Shown piece after piece: positions 47,392-55,947 of a stretch of 64,000 nucleotides of DNA (the stretch's first letter is position 1; each line of letters opens with the position of its first letter). Under the pieces are notes generated by a model, which had not been told where the DNA came from, did no database searches, and saw nothing but the letters and a program-made list of their open reading frames with translations. Position numbers and translations under genes: made by a program. The stretch is from Phycisphaerales bacterium (GTDB taxonomy: Bacteria > Planctomycetota > Phycisphaerae > Phycisphaerales > UBA1924), in contig JACVCS010000003.1 in the NCBI GenBank assembly GCA_016741915.1, forward strand, positions 1-64,000, written 5' to 3'.

Positions 47392-47764
47392 GTCGTCGCA
47401 GGGTGGTCCGGGCGATCGTGAGCGGATGCAGCACATGCTGGACGCCGCGAGGGATGTCGCGACGATTGTTTCGGGGAAGACAATCGCTGAACTGGACTCG
47501 GACATGATTACGCGGCGTGCGCTGCTGAACGCGTTGCAGGAGATCGGTGAAGCGGCGGCGCGCGTCGGAGATGAAGGGCGCCGGCGCACGCCCACACTTG
47601 CGTGGGGCAAGATCGTTGCGACACGGAACATTCTTGTTCACGTGTACTGGGGTGTTGATCACGAGCAGATCTGGAAAATGGCCACGATCAACGTGCCGGA
47701 GATGATCGCCGCCCTCGAAGCCGCGTTTGTGGATTGGCCGATGGGTGGGACGACGACTGAGTAA
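47381..47764 (+). CDS. hepT: HepT-type toxin (HEPN ribonuclease)
   Basis: A 127-residue HEPN-fold protein. The catalytic RX4HXY motif is RNILVHVY, followed by WGVDHEQIW. HepT cleaves RNA and is silenced by AMP attachment to the motif tyrosine. The N-terminal helix (RERMQHMLDAARDVATIV) fits the family. The frame overlaps the end of mntA, so the pair is a translationally coupled type VII toxin-antitoxin operon. Both catalytic residues of the motif are intact. Confidence 0.85.
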   Translation: MPRESSQGGPGDRERMQHMLDAARDVATIVSGKTIAELDSDMITRRALLNALQEIGEAAARVGDEGRRRTPTLAWGKIVATRNILVHVYWGVDHEQIWKMATINVPEMIAALEAAFVDWPMGGTTTE

Positions 47765-47781
47765 GCCGCGGTCGCACCGAA

Positions 47782-48936
47782 TCACACGAACAAGCCGCCC
47801 TGCGTTGTCGGCGTGATTGTCATCGGCTCGAGCCTTTCGCGCAGGCACTCGCGTGAGACGACGTACAGGTACTCTTTGTTCTTCAGGTGGCTGACCTTGC
47901 CGACCTTTTCGCCCTGCGGGTTGTAGATGCCGATCTGTGCGCCGACGTAGCGCTTGAAGTCGTTCTCGATGGTGGTGACTTTGCCCGTGCCGTCCCACAG
48001 CTCCGCGAGCATGCCCTCCATCTCTTCGCGTGAGAGGTATCCCTCGTTGTTGAACGAGACGATCAGCACCGGCGCGCGGACGGTCTTCAAGAGCCGCCGC
48101 ATCGCCTGGGCGAACTGCTTTCGGCTGTTGAAGACGCTCTGGCGGGTGCGCACGTCGGTGCGCTTGCAGGCGATGCCGTAGACCTCCGGCTTGTCCCAGC
48201 GGACCAGCGACTCCCATACGTGGTAGTTGCCCAGGTACGAGTGCTGGTTGTACGGCGGGTCGATGTACGCGATGTCGCCCTCAAGCGTCGCGGCGGCTTC
48301 GAAGGCGTCGAGGCACGAGGCCTGGCCCTTGCCGTGCTTGGCGCGGGGAAGGACCTCGGGCACGCGGAGTTCCAGATCGTTGTGCGCACGCGGCGCCCAC
48401 GACTTCAGGTACGCCATCTGCAGGCCCGTCGTCGAATCCACCCGGTCTGCGGCTTCCATTAGCGAAACCAGCATCACCGCTTCGAGCTCGGGTGGTAGCG
48501 ACTTGCGCGCGATGGCCTCGCGGATGGTGTCGATGCGCTCGCCGTTCTTTGGTTGAAAGAAACGAGACTGAACGCAGAACGTCTGTGTGAAGTACCCGGG
48601 CGTGCACGGGCCCTTCGCCAGATCGTTGAACTCGCTGACCAGGAGCTTTGCTTCGCGGAGGACATCCTCCGCGTCGGCTTGGACATAACACGTCGCCAGC
48701 GTGGCGGCGTAGGCGTTGTGGTCGTTCGACAGCACGCGGTACCCGGCGGCCTTGAGCGCGTGCCCGACGCGGGAGGTGCCGGAGAAGAGATCGATCACGG
48801 TTCGGGCGTTGGTGAACGACGAGATCGCGCTGAGGATCCCCGGTACCAGCACGCGTTTGGATCCGATGTATTTGATCACGCTGAAGGGAATTGTTAGCCC
48901 GGGCACCGATCGTGGGGACTTTCCCTCCCGGATCAT
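47782..48936 (-). CDS. D12-class adenine-specific DNA methyltransferase, orphan
   Basis: A 384-residue DNA N6-adenine methyltransferase of the Dam/D12 class. Motif I is VIDLFSGTSRVGHALKAAGY (SAM binding) and motif IV is AYIDPPYNQHSYLGNYHVWESL, with DPPY catalytic. The family usually begins IKYIGSKRxLxP, which appears here at residue 21, so GTG 48879 is a possible start. The target sequence cannot be read. No restriction enzyme gene is nearby, so it may regulate or belong to a remnant defence system. It lies next to the toxin-antitoxin pair. Confidence 0.85.
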   Translation of the reverse strand: MIREGKSPRSVPGLTIPFSVIKYIGSKRVLVPGILSAISSFTNARTVIDLFSGTSRVGHALKAAGYRVLSNDHNAYAATLATCYVQADAEDVLREAKLLVSEFNDLAKGPCTPGYFTQTFCVQSRFFQPKNGERIDTIREAIARKSLPPELEAVMLVSLMEAADRVDSTTGLQMAYLKSWAPRAHNDLELRVPEVLPRAKHGKGQASCLDAFEAAATLEGDIAYIDPPYNQHSYLGNYHVWESLVRWDKPEVYGIACKRTDVRTRQSVFNSRKQFAQAMRRLLKTVRAPVLIVSFNNEGYLSREEMEGMLAELWDGTGKVTTIENDFKRYVGAQIGIYNPQGEKVGKVSHLKNKEYLYVVSRECLRERLEPMTITPTTQGGLFV

Positions 48937-48992
48937 CGAATTTCACGCCCGCGGGCTTGAGTTTTATCGGGTTTGAGCCGACCCTTTGGTCT

Positions 48993-49988
48993 ATGGCAAC
49001 GCGAACCGATCGGCCCGTGGTGGGGATTGACCTTGGCGGCACGAACATGCAGGTCGGCGTGGTGGATTCCACCGGGCGGATCATCGGGCGCGCGAAGAAG
49101 AAGACCCGGGCAGAGGAAGGGCCCGCGAAGGTCATGGGGCGGATCCACGACGGCATCCGCGAGGCGTGCGAAGAGGCGAAGATCCCCGCGCGGGCGCTGC
49201 TGGCCGTGGGCATTGGTGCGCCAGGGGCGATCGACCCGGTCACGGGCATCGTCCTTGAAGCGCCGAATCTCCGCTGGAACCACATCCCGCTGGCGAAGAC
49301 CCTCGCGAAGAAGGTCGGCCGCCCGGTCTACGTCGATAACGACGTCCGCTCGGCGATCTTCGGCGAGCACCAGCTCGGCGCCGGGCGCGGCTGCTCCGAG
49401 CTCATGGGCGTCTGGATCGGTACCGGGATCGGCGGCGGGCTGATCCTCCGCGACGAGCTCTACCACGGCTACACCAACACCGCCGGCGAAGTCGGGCACG
49501 TCACGCTCTTCCCCGGCATGCCCCCGGGCTCCACCTCGCTGGAGAACAACTGCTCGCGCACCGCCATTGTCGAGCGGATCATCAAGCTCATCAAGACGAA
49601 CCACAAGTCGATCATCCCGAAACTCGCGGACAACGACCTCTCCGACGTCAAGGCCCGCGTGGTGGCGATGGCCTTCGCACGCAACGACCGCGTGACGAAG
49701 ATGGTTGTCGAGAGTGCCGCGGAGAATTTGGGCATCGCCATCGCCTCGGTGGTGACGCTGCTGGGCCTGCAGCGCGTGGTCATCGGCGGCGGACTGACCG
49801 AGGCGATGGGCGAGCGGCTCGTGGGGCTCATCCGCCGGAGCGTGCACAAGCACGCCGCCCCGGAGATCAACCGCCACGTTGAGGTGGTCAAGACCGAGCT
49901 TGAAGCCGACGCGGGTCTGCTCGGGGCGGCCATGCTCGCCCGCAAGGGCCTCTCCTCGCGCTCACGCACCCGCGTGATCCGCGCGTGA
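48993..49988 (+). CDS. ROK-family sugar kinase (glucokinase-like)
   Basis: A 331-residue actin-fold kinase. The phosphate-1 motif is VVGIDLGGTNMQVGVVD, IGAPGAIDPVTGIV follows, and GVWIGTGIGGGLI and AGEVGHVTLFPG mark the ROK signature. ROK proteins phosphorylate glucose, mannose, fructose or N-acetyl sugars. The usual zinc-binding motif (CXCGXXGCXE) after the GHxT histidine is missing: only one cysteine (NNCSRTAIVE) is there. A C-terminal basic tail is present. Glucokinase is the likeliest role but not proven. Confidence 0.85.
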   Translation: MATRTDRPVVGIDLGGTNMQVGVVDSTGRIIGRAKKKTRAEEGPAKVMGRIHDGIREACEEAKIPARALLAVGIGAPGAIDPVTGIVLEAPNLRWNHIPLAKTLAKKVGRPVYVDNDVRSAIFGEHQLGAGRGCSELMGVWIGTGIGGGLILRDELYHGYTNTAGEVGHVTLFPGMPPGSTSLENNCSRTAIVERIIKLIKTNHKSIIPKLADNDLSDVKARVVAMAFARNDRVTKMVVESAAENLGIAIASVVTLLGLQRVVIGGGLTEAMGERLVGLIRRSVHKHAAPEINRHVEVVKTELEADAGLLGAAMLARKGLSSRSRTRVIRA

Positions 49989-50042
49989 GATTCGGCGGAA
50001 AGTCGGCCGCGTACCAATGCACTCGGGCCTTGGCGGCGTTCC

Positions 50043-50048
50043 TACGCT
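50043..50048 (+). promoter_or_regulatory. possible -10 box of mqnA
   Basis: TACGCT seven bases before ATG 50056. The hexamer is identical to the -10 box of the feo promoter, where a correctly spaced -35 is visible. Here the -35 is weak. Confidence 0.4.
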
Positions 50049-50055
50049 GGGCGAT

Positions 50056-50955
50056 ATGACCACGCCGAGCGGACAGTCACCCAACCCCGCGCCAACCAAC
50101 CTGGGCTATGTGAAGTACTTCAACACCTTACCCTTGGTGGAGGGGCTTTCGACGTGCGCGGACCTGTCGCTGCACGCTGCCGTACCGGCAAAGCTGGGCG
50201 ACATGCTGGCTCGGGGCGAGGTGGATATCGCGTTGGCGTCGCTGGTGGATATGGCGCGCAGCAGCGTGCCGCTGACGTTGATCCCCGCGGGGATGATCGG
50301 CTGTGACGGCCCGACGCTCACGGTGCGGATCTTCAGCCGGGTGCCCATGGACCGCGTTCGGACGCTGGCGTGCGATACGGATTCGCACACGTCGGTGATC
50401 CTGGCGCAGGTGATTCTGGCAAGGGTCTTTCAGGTGCGCCCGACGGTGCGCGACTTTGATGCGAGAGAGCGCGTGCTCATGCCCGCGCAGAGCAACGTGA
50501 AGACCGATCCGCACAGCGTCGAGGGCGATTGGCCCGAGACGATGCTGCTCATCGGCGATAAGGTCGTGACCGACTCACCCCCCGCGGTGAGATACCCGTA
50601 CCAGCTCGATCTGGGCGAGGAGTGGAAGAAGCTCACCGATTTGCCGTTTGTGTACGCGATGTGGATGTGCCGGAGCGCGGATGTTGCCGCGGGATCGCCG
50701 ATGCGTGAGCGGCTGTTGTCGATCGCCTCGCTGCTGGATCGTCAACGCCGCCGGAACACCGCCCGGCTGGATTGGATCGTGCAGAGCTACGCCCACGACC
50801 GGCGCTGGCCCGAGGATCTCGCGGAGCGGTACGTTCGGCAGTACCTGCGGTACGAGCCCGACACGCGTGCCATCGGCGCGGTGCAGAGGTTCCTGGGCGA
50901 AGCCGCGGGATTGGGCATCTTGCCCGATGCGAAGGTGGATCTGCTGAAGGCGTGA
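50056..50955 (+). CDS. mqnA: chorismate dehydratase MqnA (futalosine menaquinone pathway)
   Basis: MqnA converts chorismate to 3-enolpyruvylbenzoate, the first step of the futalosine route to menaquinone. The family's opening LGYVKYFNTLPLVEGL is clear, followed by the VDIALASLVDMAR segment and DTDSHTSVILAQVIL. The 299-residue length fits. MqnD is related but differs in these motifs. TACGCT at 50043-50048 lies seven bases before the ATG, so the mRNA may be leaderless. Other mqn genes are outside the window. Confidence 0.88.
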   Translation: MTTPSGQSPNPAPTNLGYVKYFNTLPLVEGLSTCADLSLHAAVPAKLGDMLARGEVDIALASLVDMARSSVPLTLIPAGMIGCDGPTLTVRIFSRVPMDRVRTLACDTDSHTSVILAQVILARVFQVRPTVRDFDARERVLMPAQSNVKTDPHSVEGDWPETMLLIGDKVVTDSPPAVRYPYQLDLGEEWKKLTDLPFVYAMWMCRSADVAAGSPMRERLLSIASLLDRQRRRNTARLDWIVQSYAHDRRWPEDLAERYVRQYLRYEPDTRAIGAVQRFLGEAAGLGILPDAKVDLLKA

Positions 50956-50992
50956 TCGGTGTCTGCGGCTGAATCGATCGCGTCGGACCAAC

Positions 50993-51979
50993 TCACGCCG
51001 GCTGCTTGGGCTGGTCGTTCTTCGCGGGCTGCTCGTCCTTCATCGGATCGGCGTTCGGCTCACCCGCGGGGCTCGCGCTCTTCTGCCCGCGCATCTCGCG
51101 GAGCTTCTCGTAGAGGATCGTCCGCTGGTCCTTGTCCAGAATCGCAACGATCTTCAGGTACGCGCCGACCTTCTGCGCGTTCGTCGCCTTTGCGCCGTTT
51201 CGCTGCACCACGTCGAGCAGGATCTGGCGGACCTTCGCGTCCTGTTCGACGCTGAGGTTCAGCGAGGCGATGACCGCGTCGAGGTCCTTGCTCTGCTGCC
51301 CGATGACGCGTTCGTACGAACGCTTGATCTCCTGCCCGATGATGCCCAGACGTTCATTGATGTTGAACTTGGCGTTGTCGAACTTCTCGCCGCGTTGCTT
51401 GGCGGCGTTCTCTTCGTCCTTCATGCGGGCGCCGTTGTACTCCAGCACCATCTTGCGGAGCTGCGTCGCCTCGTCCTTGCTCAGCACCTTCGCGAGCTGC
51501 TCGACCAGCGCCCCGCGCTTGCGCAGCGGTTGCGAAACCTCCCACAACTCGCCGAGGTACTTCGTCACCTGCATCTTGTCGCCGCTCTGGGCCGCGCCCG
51601 CGACGTTGACAATCAACTCGAAGTTGTCGCGGACGATGGTGTCCAGCACCGCCGCCTGCTCGATAAGCACCGCGTCGACCTTCTCGCGCGTCTGCGGGTC
51701 GAGCTTCATCACCCGCACCGCCGCCTCCGCGGGCTGGATCTCCAGCTTCCTGCACCGACCCTCCGCGTCGCGCTCCACGATCGTCGGCGCTTTCTGCTGC
51801 ACCTTCACGCTCGGGCCCGACAGCGGCGCATCCGTCGCGGGCGAGGACGCGGGCGAACTCGCCGGCTTCGTCGGCTGCTTCTGATCGTCCGCGTGCACCG
51901 CCGCCCCGATGGTCAGCCCGATCACGCTCCCCGCGAGAATCCCCACCAGCTTCGTCAGGTTGATCGACCGATTCTTCAT
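50993..51979 (-). CDS. secreted helical protein, Spy/CpxP-like
   Basis: A 328-residue exported protein. The signal peptide spans about residues 1-30 and may be cut after VHA. A Pro/Ser-rich linker precedes a helical domain with LTxxQ-like segments (LSVEQDAKVRQILLDVV and LDKDQRTILYEKLREMRG). This resembles the gene at 33290-34675 and the Spy/CpxP family, which bind unfolded periplasmic proteins or sense envelope stress. The tail is Lys/Gln/Pro-rich. AGAGGA just before ATG 51979 fixes the start. Confidence 0.65.
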   Translation of the reverse strand: MKNRSINLTKLVGILAGSVIGLTIGAAVHADDQKQPTKPASSPASSPATDAPLSGPSVKVQQKAPTIVERDAEGRCRKLEIQPAEAAVRVMKLDPQTREKVDAVLIEQAAVLDTIVRDNFELIVNVAGAAQSGDKMQVTKYLGELWEVSQPLRKRGALVEQLAKVLSKDEATQLRKMVLEYNGARMKDEENAAKQRGEKFDNAKFNINERLGIIGQEIKRSYERVIGQQSKDLDAVIASLNLSVEQDAKVRQILLDVVQRNGAKATNAQKVGAYLKIVAILDKDQRTILYEKLREMRGQKSASPAGEPNADPMKDEQPAKNDQPKQPA

Positions 51980-52293
51980 ATCCTCTTCCGTTCCCGCGGC
52001 CGCTTTGCCACCGCGACGCATCCTCACCCATTCAACGCATCGCCCAACGTGCGTCCTTCTGTGTTATTGGCGGAACTCGCCGCCGGCTTCACTTTCCCGC
52101 AAATAGATTTCTGTGATAGGAAAGAGTTTGGTATCAATCACCCGTGCAAACCGCACAACAGACTTCGCGGCACACCGCCGCTCGATTCATCATCGCCTCT
52201 TCGCGATCGTTCGGGTCAGTCATAAGGACCATCGGGCCGTCGGTTGTCATCGCTTCATACACCGGTGGCTCGCCCAACGCTCCACGAGGCATC

Positions 52294-52299
52294 TATGCT
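52294..52299 (+). promoter_or_regulatory. possible -10 box of pyrB
   Basis: TATGCT lies six bases before ATG 52306. Transcription from it would begin at or beside the start codon. A G-run between the two could also serve as a weak ribosome-binding site. Confidence 0.4.
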
Positions 52300-52305
52300 G
52301 GGGGC

Positions 52306-53448
52306 ATGAGCCTTGCCGGCGCACGCACCAAGCCCGCTCGCACCGCCCAACCCACCGGGCCCTGGCCTCACCGCCATCTGCTGGAGCTTCGGGGCATGCC
52401 CCCGGAGCATCTCCGCACGGTGCTGGCCCTGGCGCGTGATTACGCGAAACTGCTCGAGAAAGACAGCGCCGTGGGCTCGATGGACGAGCTCGCCCCGATC
52501 GAGATCCCGGGGATGGACCTTTCCTGCCGGGGAAAGGTCGTCGCCAACCTCTTCTTTGAAGACTCCACCCGCACGCGTCTCTCCTTCTCCGTCGCGGCCC
52601 GGCGGCTTGGAGCCGAAGTACTCGATCTCACCGGCGTCGGTTCGTCGGTGAGCAAGGGCGAAACCGTCGGCGATACCGCCGCCACCGTCGTCGCGATGGG
52701 TGTTGACGCGGTCGTCGTTCGCCATCGCAGCAGCGGGGCCGCCCACCTCGTCGCACGCACCCTCGAAGGCGACGCCGCCGTCTCCAACCTCCCCGGCGCG
52801 GAAAAGAAACACACCCCCGGCCCGCGCGGGCACGTCTGCTCGGTGATCAACGCCGGCGACGGCCGCCACGAGCACCCCACCCAAGGTTTGCTCGACATCC
52901 TGACCCTCGCGGAAGTCTTCGATCGCTGGGGCACCTTCGACCTCTCGGGCCTCACCGTCGCCATCGTCGGCGACGTCGCCAGCTCGCGCGTCGCCCGCTC
53001 CGATATCGCCGGCATGACCGCCCTCGGCGCCCGCGTCATCTGCGTCGGCCCGCCCGCCCTCGTTCCCACCAGCCTCACGACACTGGGCTGCGAGGTCAGC
53101 CACGATCTGGACGCGATCCTGGGTGAGATCGACGCGGTGAACGTCCTGCGCATCCAGTTCGAACGCCACGAGGTGAAGAACGCCCAAGCCGCCGAGAACG
53201 CCCCGAAGGCCACGAGCTCGAACGTCATCGCCAGCGTGCGCGAATATGCCGAGCTCTTCGGCATCACCTCCGACCGTCTCGCACGCATGAAGCCCCAGGC
53301 GGTGGTCATGCACCCGGGCCCGATGAACCGCGGCGTCGAGCTCACCCCCGACGTCGCCGACAGCAACCGCTCGATGGTCCTGCGGCAGGTGACCCACGGC
53401 GTGGCCGTGCGTATGGCCGTGCTGAGACTCTGCCTCGCCGGTCGCTAA
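52306..53448 (+). CDS. pyrB: aspartate carbamoyltransferase catalytic subunit
   Basis: PyrB joins carbamoyl phosphate and aspartate in pyrimidine synthesis. The carbamoyl-phosphate loop FFEDSTRTRLSF (83-94) is intact. GSSVSKGETVGDTAATV, the HPTQGLLDILTLAE segment and HPGPMNRGVEL near the C-terminus confirm aspartate specificity. The 380 residues exceed the usual 310. The surplus includes a basic N-terminus of about 22 residues and insertions near residues 50-75 (EKDSAVGSMDELAPI) and around AEKKHTPGPRGH. No pyrC or pyrI is adjacent. Confidence 0.94.
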   Translation: MSLAGARTKPARTAQPTGPWPHRHLLELRGMPPEHLRTVLALARDYAKLLEKDSAVGSMDELAPIEIPGMDLSCRGKVVANLFFEDSTRTRLSFSVAARRLGAEVLDLTGVGSSVSKGETVGDTAATVVAMGVDAVVVRHRSSGAAHLVARTLEGDAAVSNLPGAEKKHTPGPRGHVCSVINAGDGRHEHPTQGLLDILTLAEVFDRWGTFDLSGLTVAIVGDVASSRVARSDIAGMTALGARVICVGPPALVPTSLTTLGCEVSHDLDAILGEIDAVNVLRIQFERHEVKNAQAAENAPKATSSNVIASVREYAELFGITSDRLARMKPQAVVMHPGPMNRGVELTPDVADSNRSMVLRQVTHGVAVRMAVLRLCLAGR

Positions 53449-53518
53449 GGTTCATTCGATACACTCGCGCCGTACGCAACCACCCCGGACACACACCAGG
53501 CTTCATTCTCCACCAACC

Positions 53519-54145
53519 ATGGCCCCCGAAACGAATCAGCACCGTCTGCCCACCGACACCGACACCGGGATGCTGCTGGTGATCTCGGGCCCTTCGGGCG
53601 CGGGGAAGACGACCATCACCCGGGCCGTCGAGCGTGCCATGCCCGGCGCGGTCTTCAGCGTCTCCGCAACGACCCGCGCCAAGACCGACGCCGACGTCGA
53701 CGGCGTCGATTACCACTTCGTCAGCGAAGAGCAGTTCCAGCAGATGGTCGAGCGCGACGAGTTCCTCGAATACGCCGGGGTCTACGGCAAGCGCTACGGC
53801 ACGCCCCGCGCCTGGGTCTTTGAACAGCTCCGCCGCGGGCGACTGGTGATCCTCGAGATCGACGTGCAGGGCGCGAAGATCGTCAAAGGCAAGGTGCCCG
53901 AGATGTTCTCAGTCTTCATTCTGCCCCCGAGCGAGGAAGAACTGCTCCGTCGCCTGCGCTCGCGCAAACGCGAAGACGAGCAGAAGATCCAGCGCCGATT
54001 CGCCGCGGCAAAGCAGGAGATCCTCGACGCGGAACGCAGCGGCGTCTACGACCGGTTCATCGTCAACAATGTGCTGGAAGCCTCGATCACCGAAGCCATC
54101 GGCGCGGTGCAGGCCGAGTTGAATCGACGCAGTCGCCGGGGCTGA
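53519..54145 (+). CDS. gmk: guanylate kinase
   Basis: Gmk phosphorylates GMP to GDP. The P-loop is ISGPSGAGKTTI (about 22-33), and the GMP-binding part shows SVSATTRAKTDADVDGVDYHFV and FLEYAGVYGKRYGTP. The LEIDVQGAKIV segment and IFILPPS-like VFILPPSEEELLRRLRSR complete the match. The length of 208 residues is typical. A TACACT about 55 bases upstream may be its -10 box. It follows pyrB by 70 bp. Confidence 0.95.
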   Translation: MAPETNQHRLPTDTDTGMLLVISGPSGAGKTTITRAVERAMPGAVFSVSATTRAKTDADVDGVDYHFVSEEQFQQMVERDEFLEYAGVYGKRYGTPRAWVFEQLRRGRLVILEIDVQGAKIVKGKVPEMFSVFILPPSEEELLRRLRSRKREDEQKIQRRFAAAKQEILDAERSGVYDRFIVNNVLEASITEAIGAVQAELNRRSRRG

Positions 54146-54227
54146 GCGACGAGCTTCTCGACGGTTCTTTCAACGAAGTGATGGAAGAAATGGAAGTGAC
54201 CAAAGGGTCGCGATGCGATGATTCCAT

Positions 54228-54295
54228 GTGCCCAGTGCCCAGTGCCCAGTGCCCAGTGCCCAGTGCCCAGTGCCCAGTGCCCAGTGCCCAGTGCC
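54228..54295. repeat. heptanucleotide tandem repeat, 9 perfect units
   Basis: Nine perfect copies of GTGCCCA (54228-54290) plus a five-base partial unit lie 80 bp after gmk. The unit length of 7 keeps no reading frame constant. It resembles short tandemly repeated heptamers known from cyanobacteria in form, not sequence. It is not a CRISPR array, as it has no spacers. Confidence 0.95.
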
Positions 54296-54303
54296 TGCTC
54301 CAA

Positions 54304-54342
54304 AAACACCAGTGGCCCGCCTGAACACCAGAGCGGGCCACT
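54304..54342 (-). terminator. probable terminator of the dockerin-anchored gene
   Basis: A perfect 10-bp stem (AGTGGCCCGC / GCGGGCCACT, 54311-54342) with a 12-nt loop lies about 40 bases after the minus-strand gene stop. On that strand a run of five T follows five bases later. Confidence 0.6.
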
Positions 54343-54384
54343 GCGTGATTGTTTCGTGTTGTGTGATCGGAATCTGATTGACGC

Positions 54385-55947
54385 TTACGGGCAACCGAGG
54401 AAGAAGTTGTTGAAGAAGCAGTTGAAATCACCCTCGTTCACGCCGTTGTTCGTGCCCGCGGCACCGAACGGTGCGCGGGGTGAGCCGTCGTCGTTGGCGA
54501 TGTCGCACGAAGCGCCGACCGCCGCGGGGCCCATCCCAGCCTGAGCGAAGAACCCATCGGCGGCGAAGAACAGGTTGTAATCGCCCTCGTTCACGCCCGC
54601 GTTGGGGTTGGCGCTGGGCAGCGGATTACCGCCGTCGTCGGCGATATCCGCCGGCTGGCAGCGCGTCACCAAAGGCGTGGTGGGCGAGGCCAGCACAAGG
54701 CCCTGCGTCCCGTCGGCGAACCGCACCATGAAGGCCACGTCGCCGGCGTTGTTGAACGCGGCCTGACCCTGCAGAACGATTTTGGGCGAGGTGGTGCCGA
54801 AGCCGACAACAAGGCTGCTGCCGCTGGGAGTCTGGATGGTCTGCCCTTCGCGCATCAGGCGGAAGGTGCTTTGCCCGTCGGAGATGAACAGGCCGTTGCC
54901 GGGCTGCGTGGTGCCGGTGATCTCGGCGCGGTAGACGACCATGCCCAGATCGTTGATCGCCGGGGTGTTGGTGGAGAGCCCGCTGTTGCTGATCCCCGCG
55001 CCGGGCCAGGCAACCGCCGAGGCGATGGAGACGTTGGGGTTCACGCCGTCACCGACGAGCAGTTCCCACAGGAAACTCCCCGAGCGCCGCGCGAAGAAGG
55101 CGACCTTGCCCGAGGCGTTCACGTCGGTGTAATCGCTGATCGAGTCGTAGAGCCCGCCCGAAGTTGCGGGGTTGAAGATCGACACCGGCGCTTGATTCTC
55201 TCGGAACCGAGCGATCTCTGACCCGCCCGCACGCAGATACGCACGCGTGCTCATGTACCCCGTGGCGCTCACGGCCGGGGCGTTCAGCAGGCTGTACGCG
55301 CTCTCGAGTGTGCACGTCGCCAGGGCCGTCTGCTGACGCTCGCCGTTGACCGTGCGGTCGACGATGTACTTGATGGTCGAGCCCGAGTTGGTGGGGCTGG
55401 TAGCGCAGCTTGCGCGATAGGCAACCGCGCCGTCGTTCAGACGCTTCACACCGGTGAACTGCCCGTAGACCTGCAGCGGGCCGCCGAGGGAAATAGGTTC
55501 TTCGAGCGTGCCGTCGGTCTGGCGGACTTCCGCAGAGTTGATCAGCCCGGCCTTGGTCAGCACGAGCTTCCCGTCACGCAGGTCGATGGAGTTGTTGTAG
55601 TAGCTCGCGGTGATCGCCAGCGGCAGCACGCTGCTGACCGCTTGTGAGTTCTTGTCATAAATCAAGATCGCTTCGGAACGTTGCGGGGTCCCGGCGTTGA
55701 CGACGTACCGCACCGCCACCGTGCCGTTCTCATCGAGCCCGATCTCGTTCGGCACGCCCGACTCGGCAAAGGTCGTGTTCACGGGGACGTTGATCGCCTG
55801 CGTCGCGGTACCGGTGCGGGCGATCAGGCGATAGTTCCACTCGGTGGGAACCGCCGCGAGAGCCGAACCGGCCAGGGCGAGCATCGCCGCGACCGGAGCA
55901 GCCGACTTGAACCCGCCGCGAGCGAAGCTGTGGACCGTCTTGATCAT
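54385..55947 (-). CDS. secreted NxxGxxAF-repeat protein with GC-type dockerin tail
   Basis: A 520-residue exported protein. The signal peptide ends near SALAA (about 29). The body is beta-rich with NxxGxxAF-type repeats (FNNAGDVAFMVRFADGTQG). It is related in design to the two proteins at 9879-13297, but the C-terminus is different: a Cys-containing GC-type dockerin with two modules (CQPADIADDGGNPL...NEGDYNLFF and CDIANDDGSP...NEGDFNCFFNNFFLGCP). It thus uses another surface-anchoring route. AGGAG with good spacing fixes ATG 55947. Confidence 0.8.
   Translation of the reverse strand: MIKTVHSFARGGFKSAAPVAAMLALAGSALAAVPTEWNYRLIARTGTATQAINVPVNTTFAESGVPNEIGLDENGTVAVRYVVNAGTPQRSEAILIYDKNSQAVSSVLPLAITASYYNNSIDLRDGKLVLTKAGLINSAEVRQTDGTLEEPISLGGPLQVYGQFTGVKRLNDGAVAYRASCATSPTNSGSTIKYIVDRTVNGERQQTALATCTLESAYSLLNAPAVSATGYMSTRAYLRAGGSEIARFRENQAPVSIFNPATSGGLYDSISDYTDVNASGKVAFFARRSGSFLWELLVGDGVNPNVSIASAVAWPGAGISNSGLSTNTPAINDLGMVVYRAEITGTTQPGNGLFISDGQSTFRLMREGQTIQTPSGSSLVVGFGTTSPKIVLQGQAAFNNAGDVAFMVRFADGTQGLVLASPTTPLVTRCQPADIADDGGNPLPSANPNAGVNEGDYNLFFAADGFFAQAGMGPAAVGASCDIANDDGSPRAPFGAAGTNNGVNEGDFNCFFNNFFLGCP

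Noticed and set aside
47782-48936. Complete restriction-modification system
   Set aside because: Only a methyltransferase is present; the neighbours are a toxin-antitoxin pair and a sugar kinase, not a nuclease of that kind.
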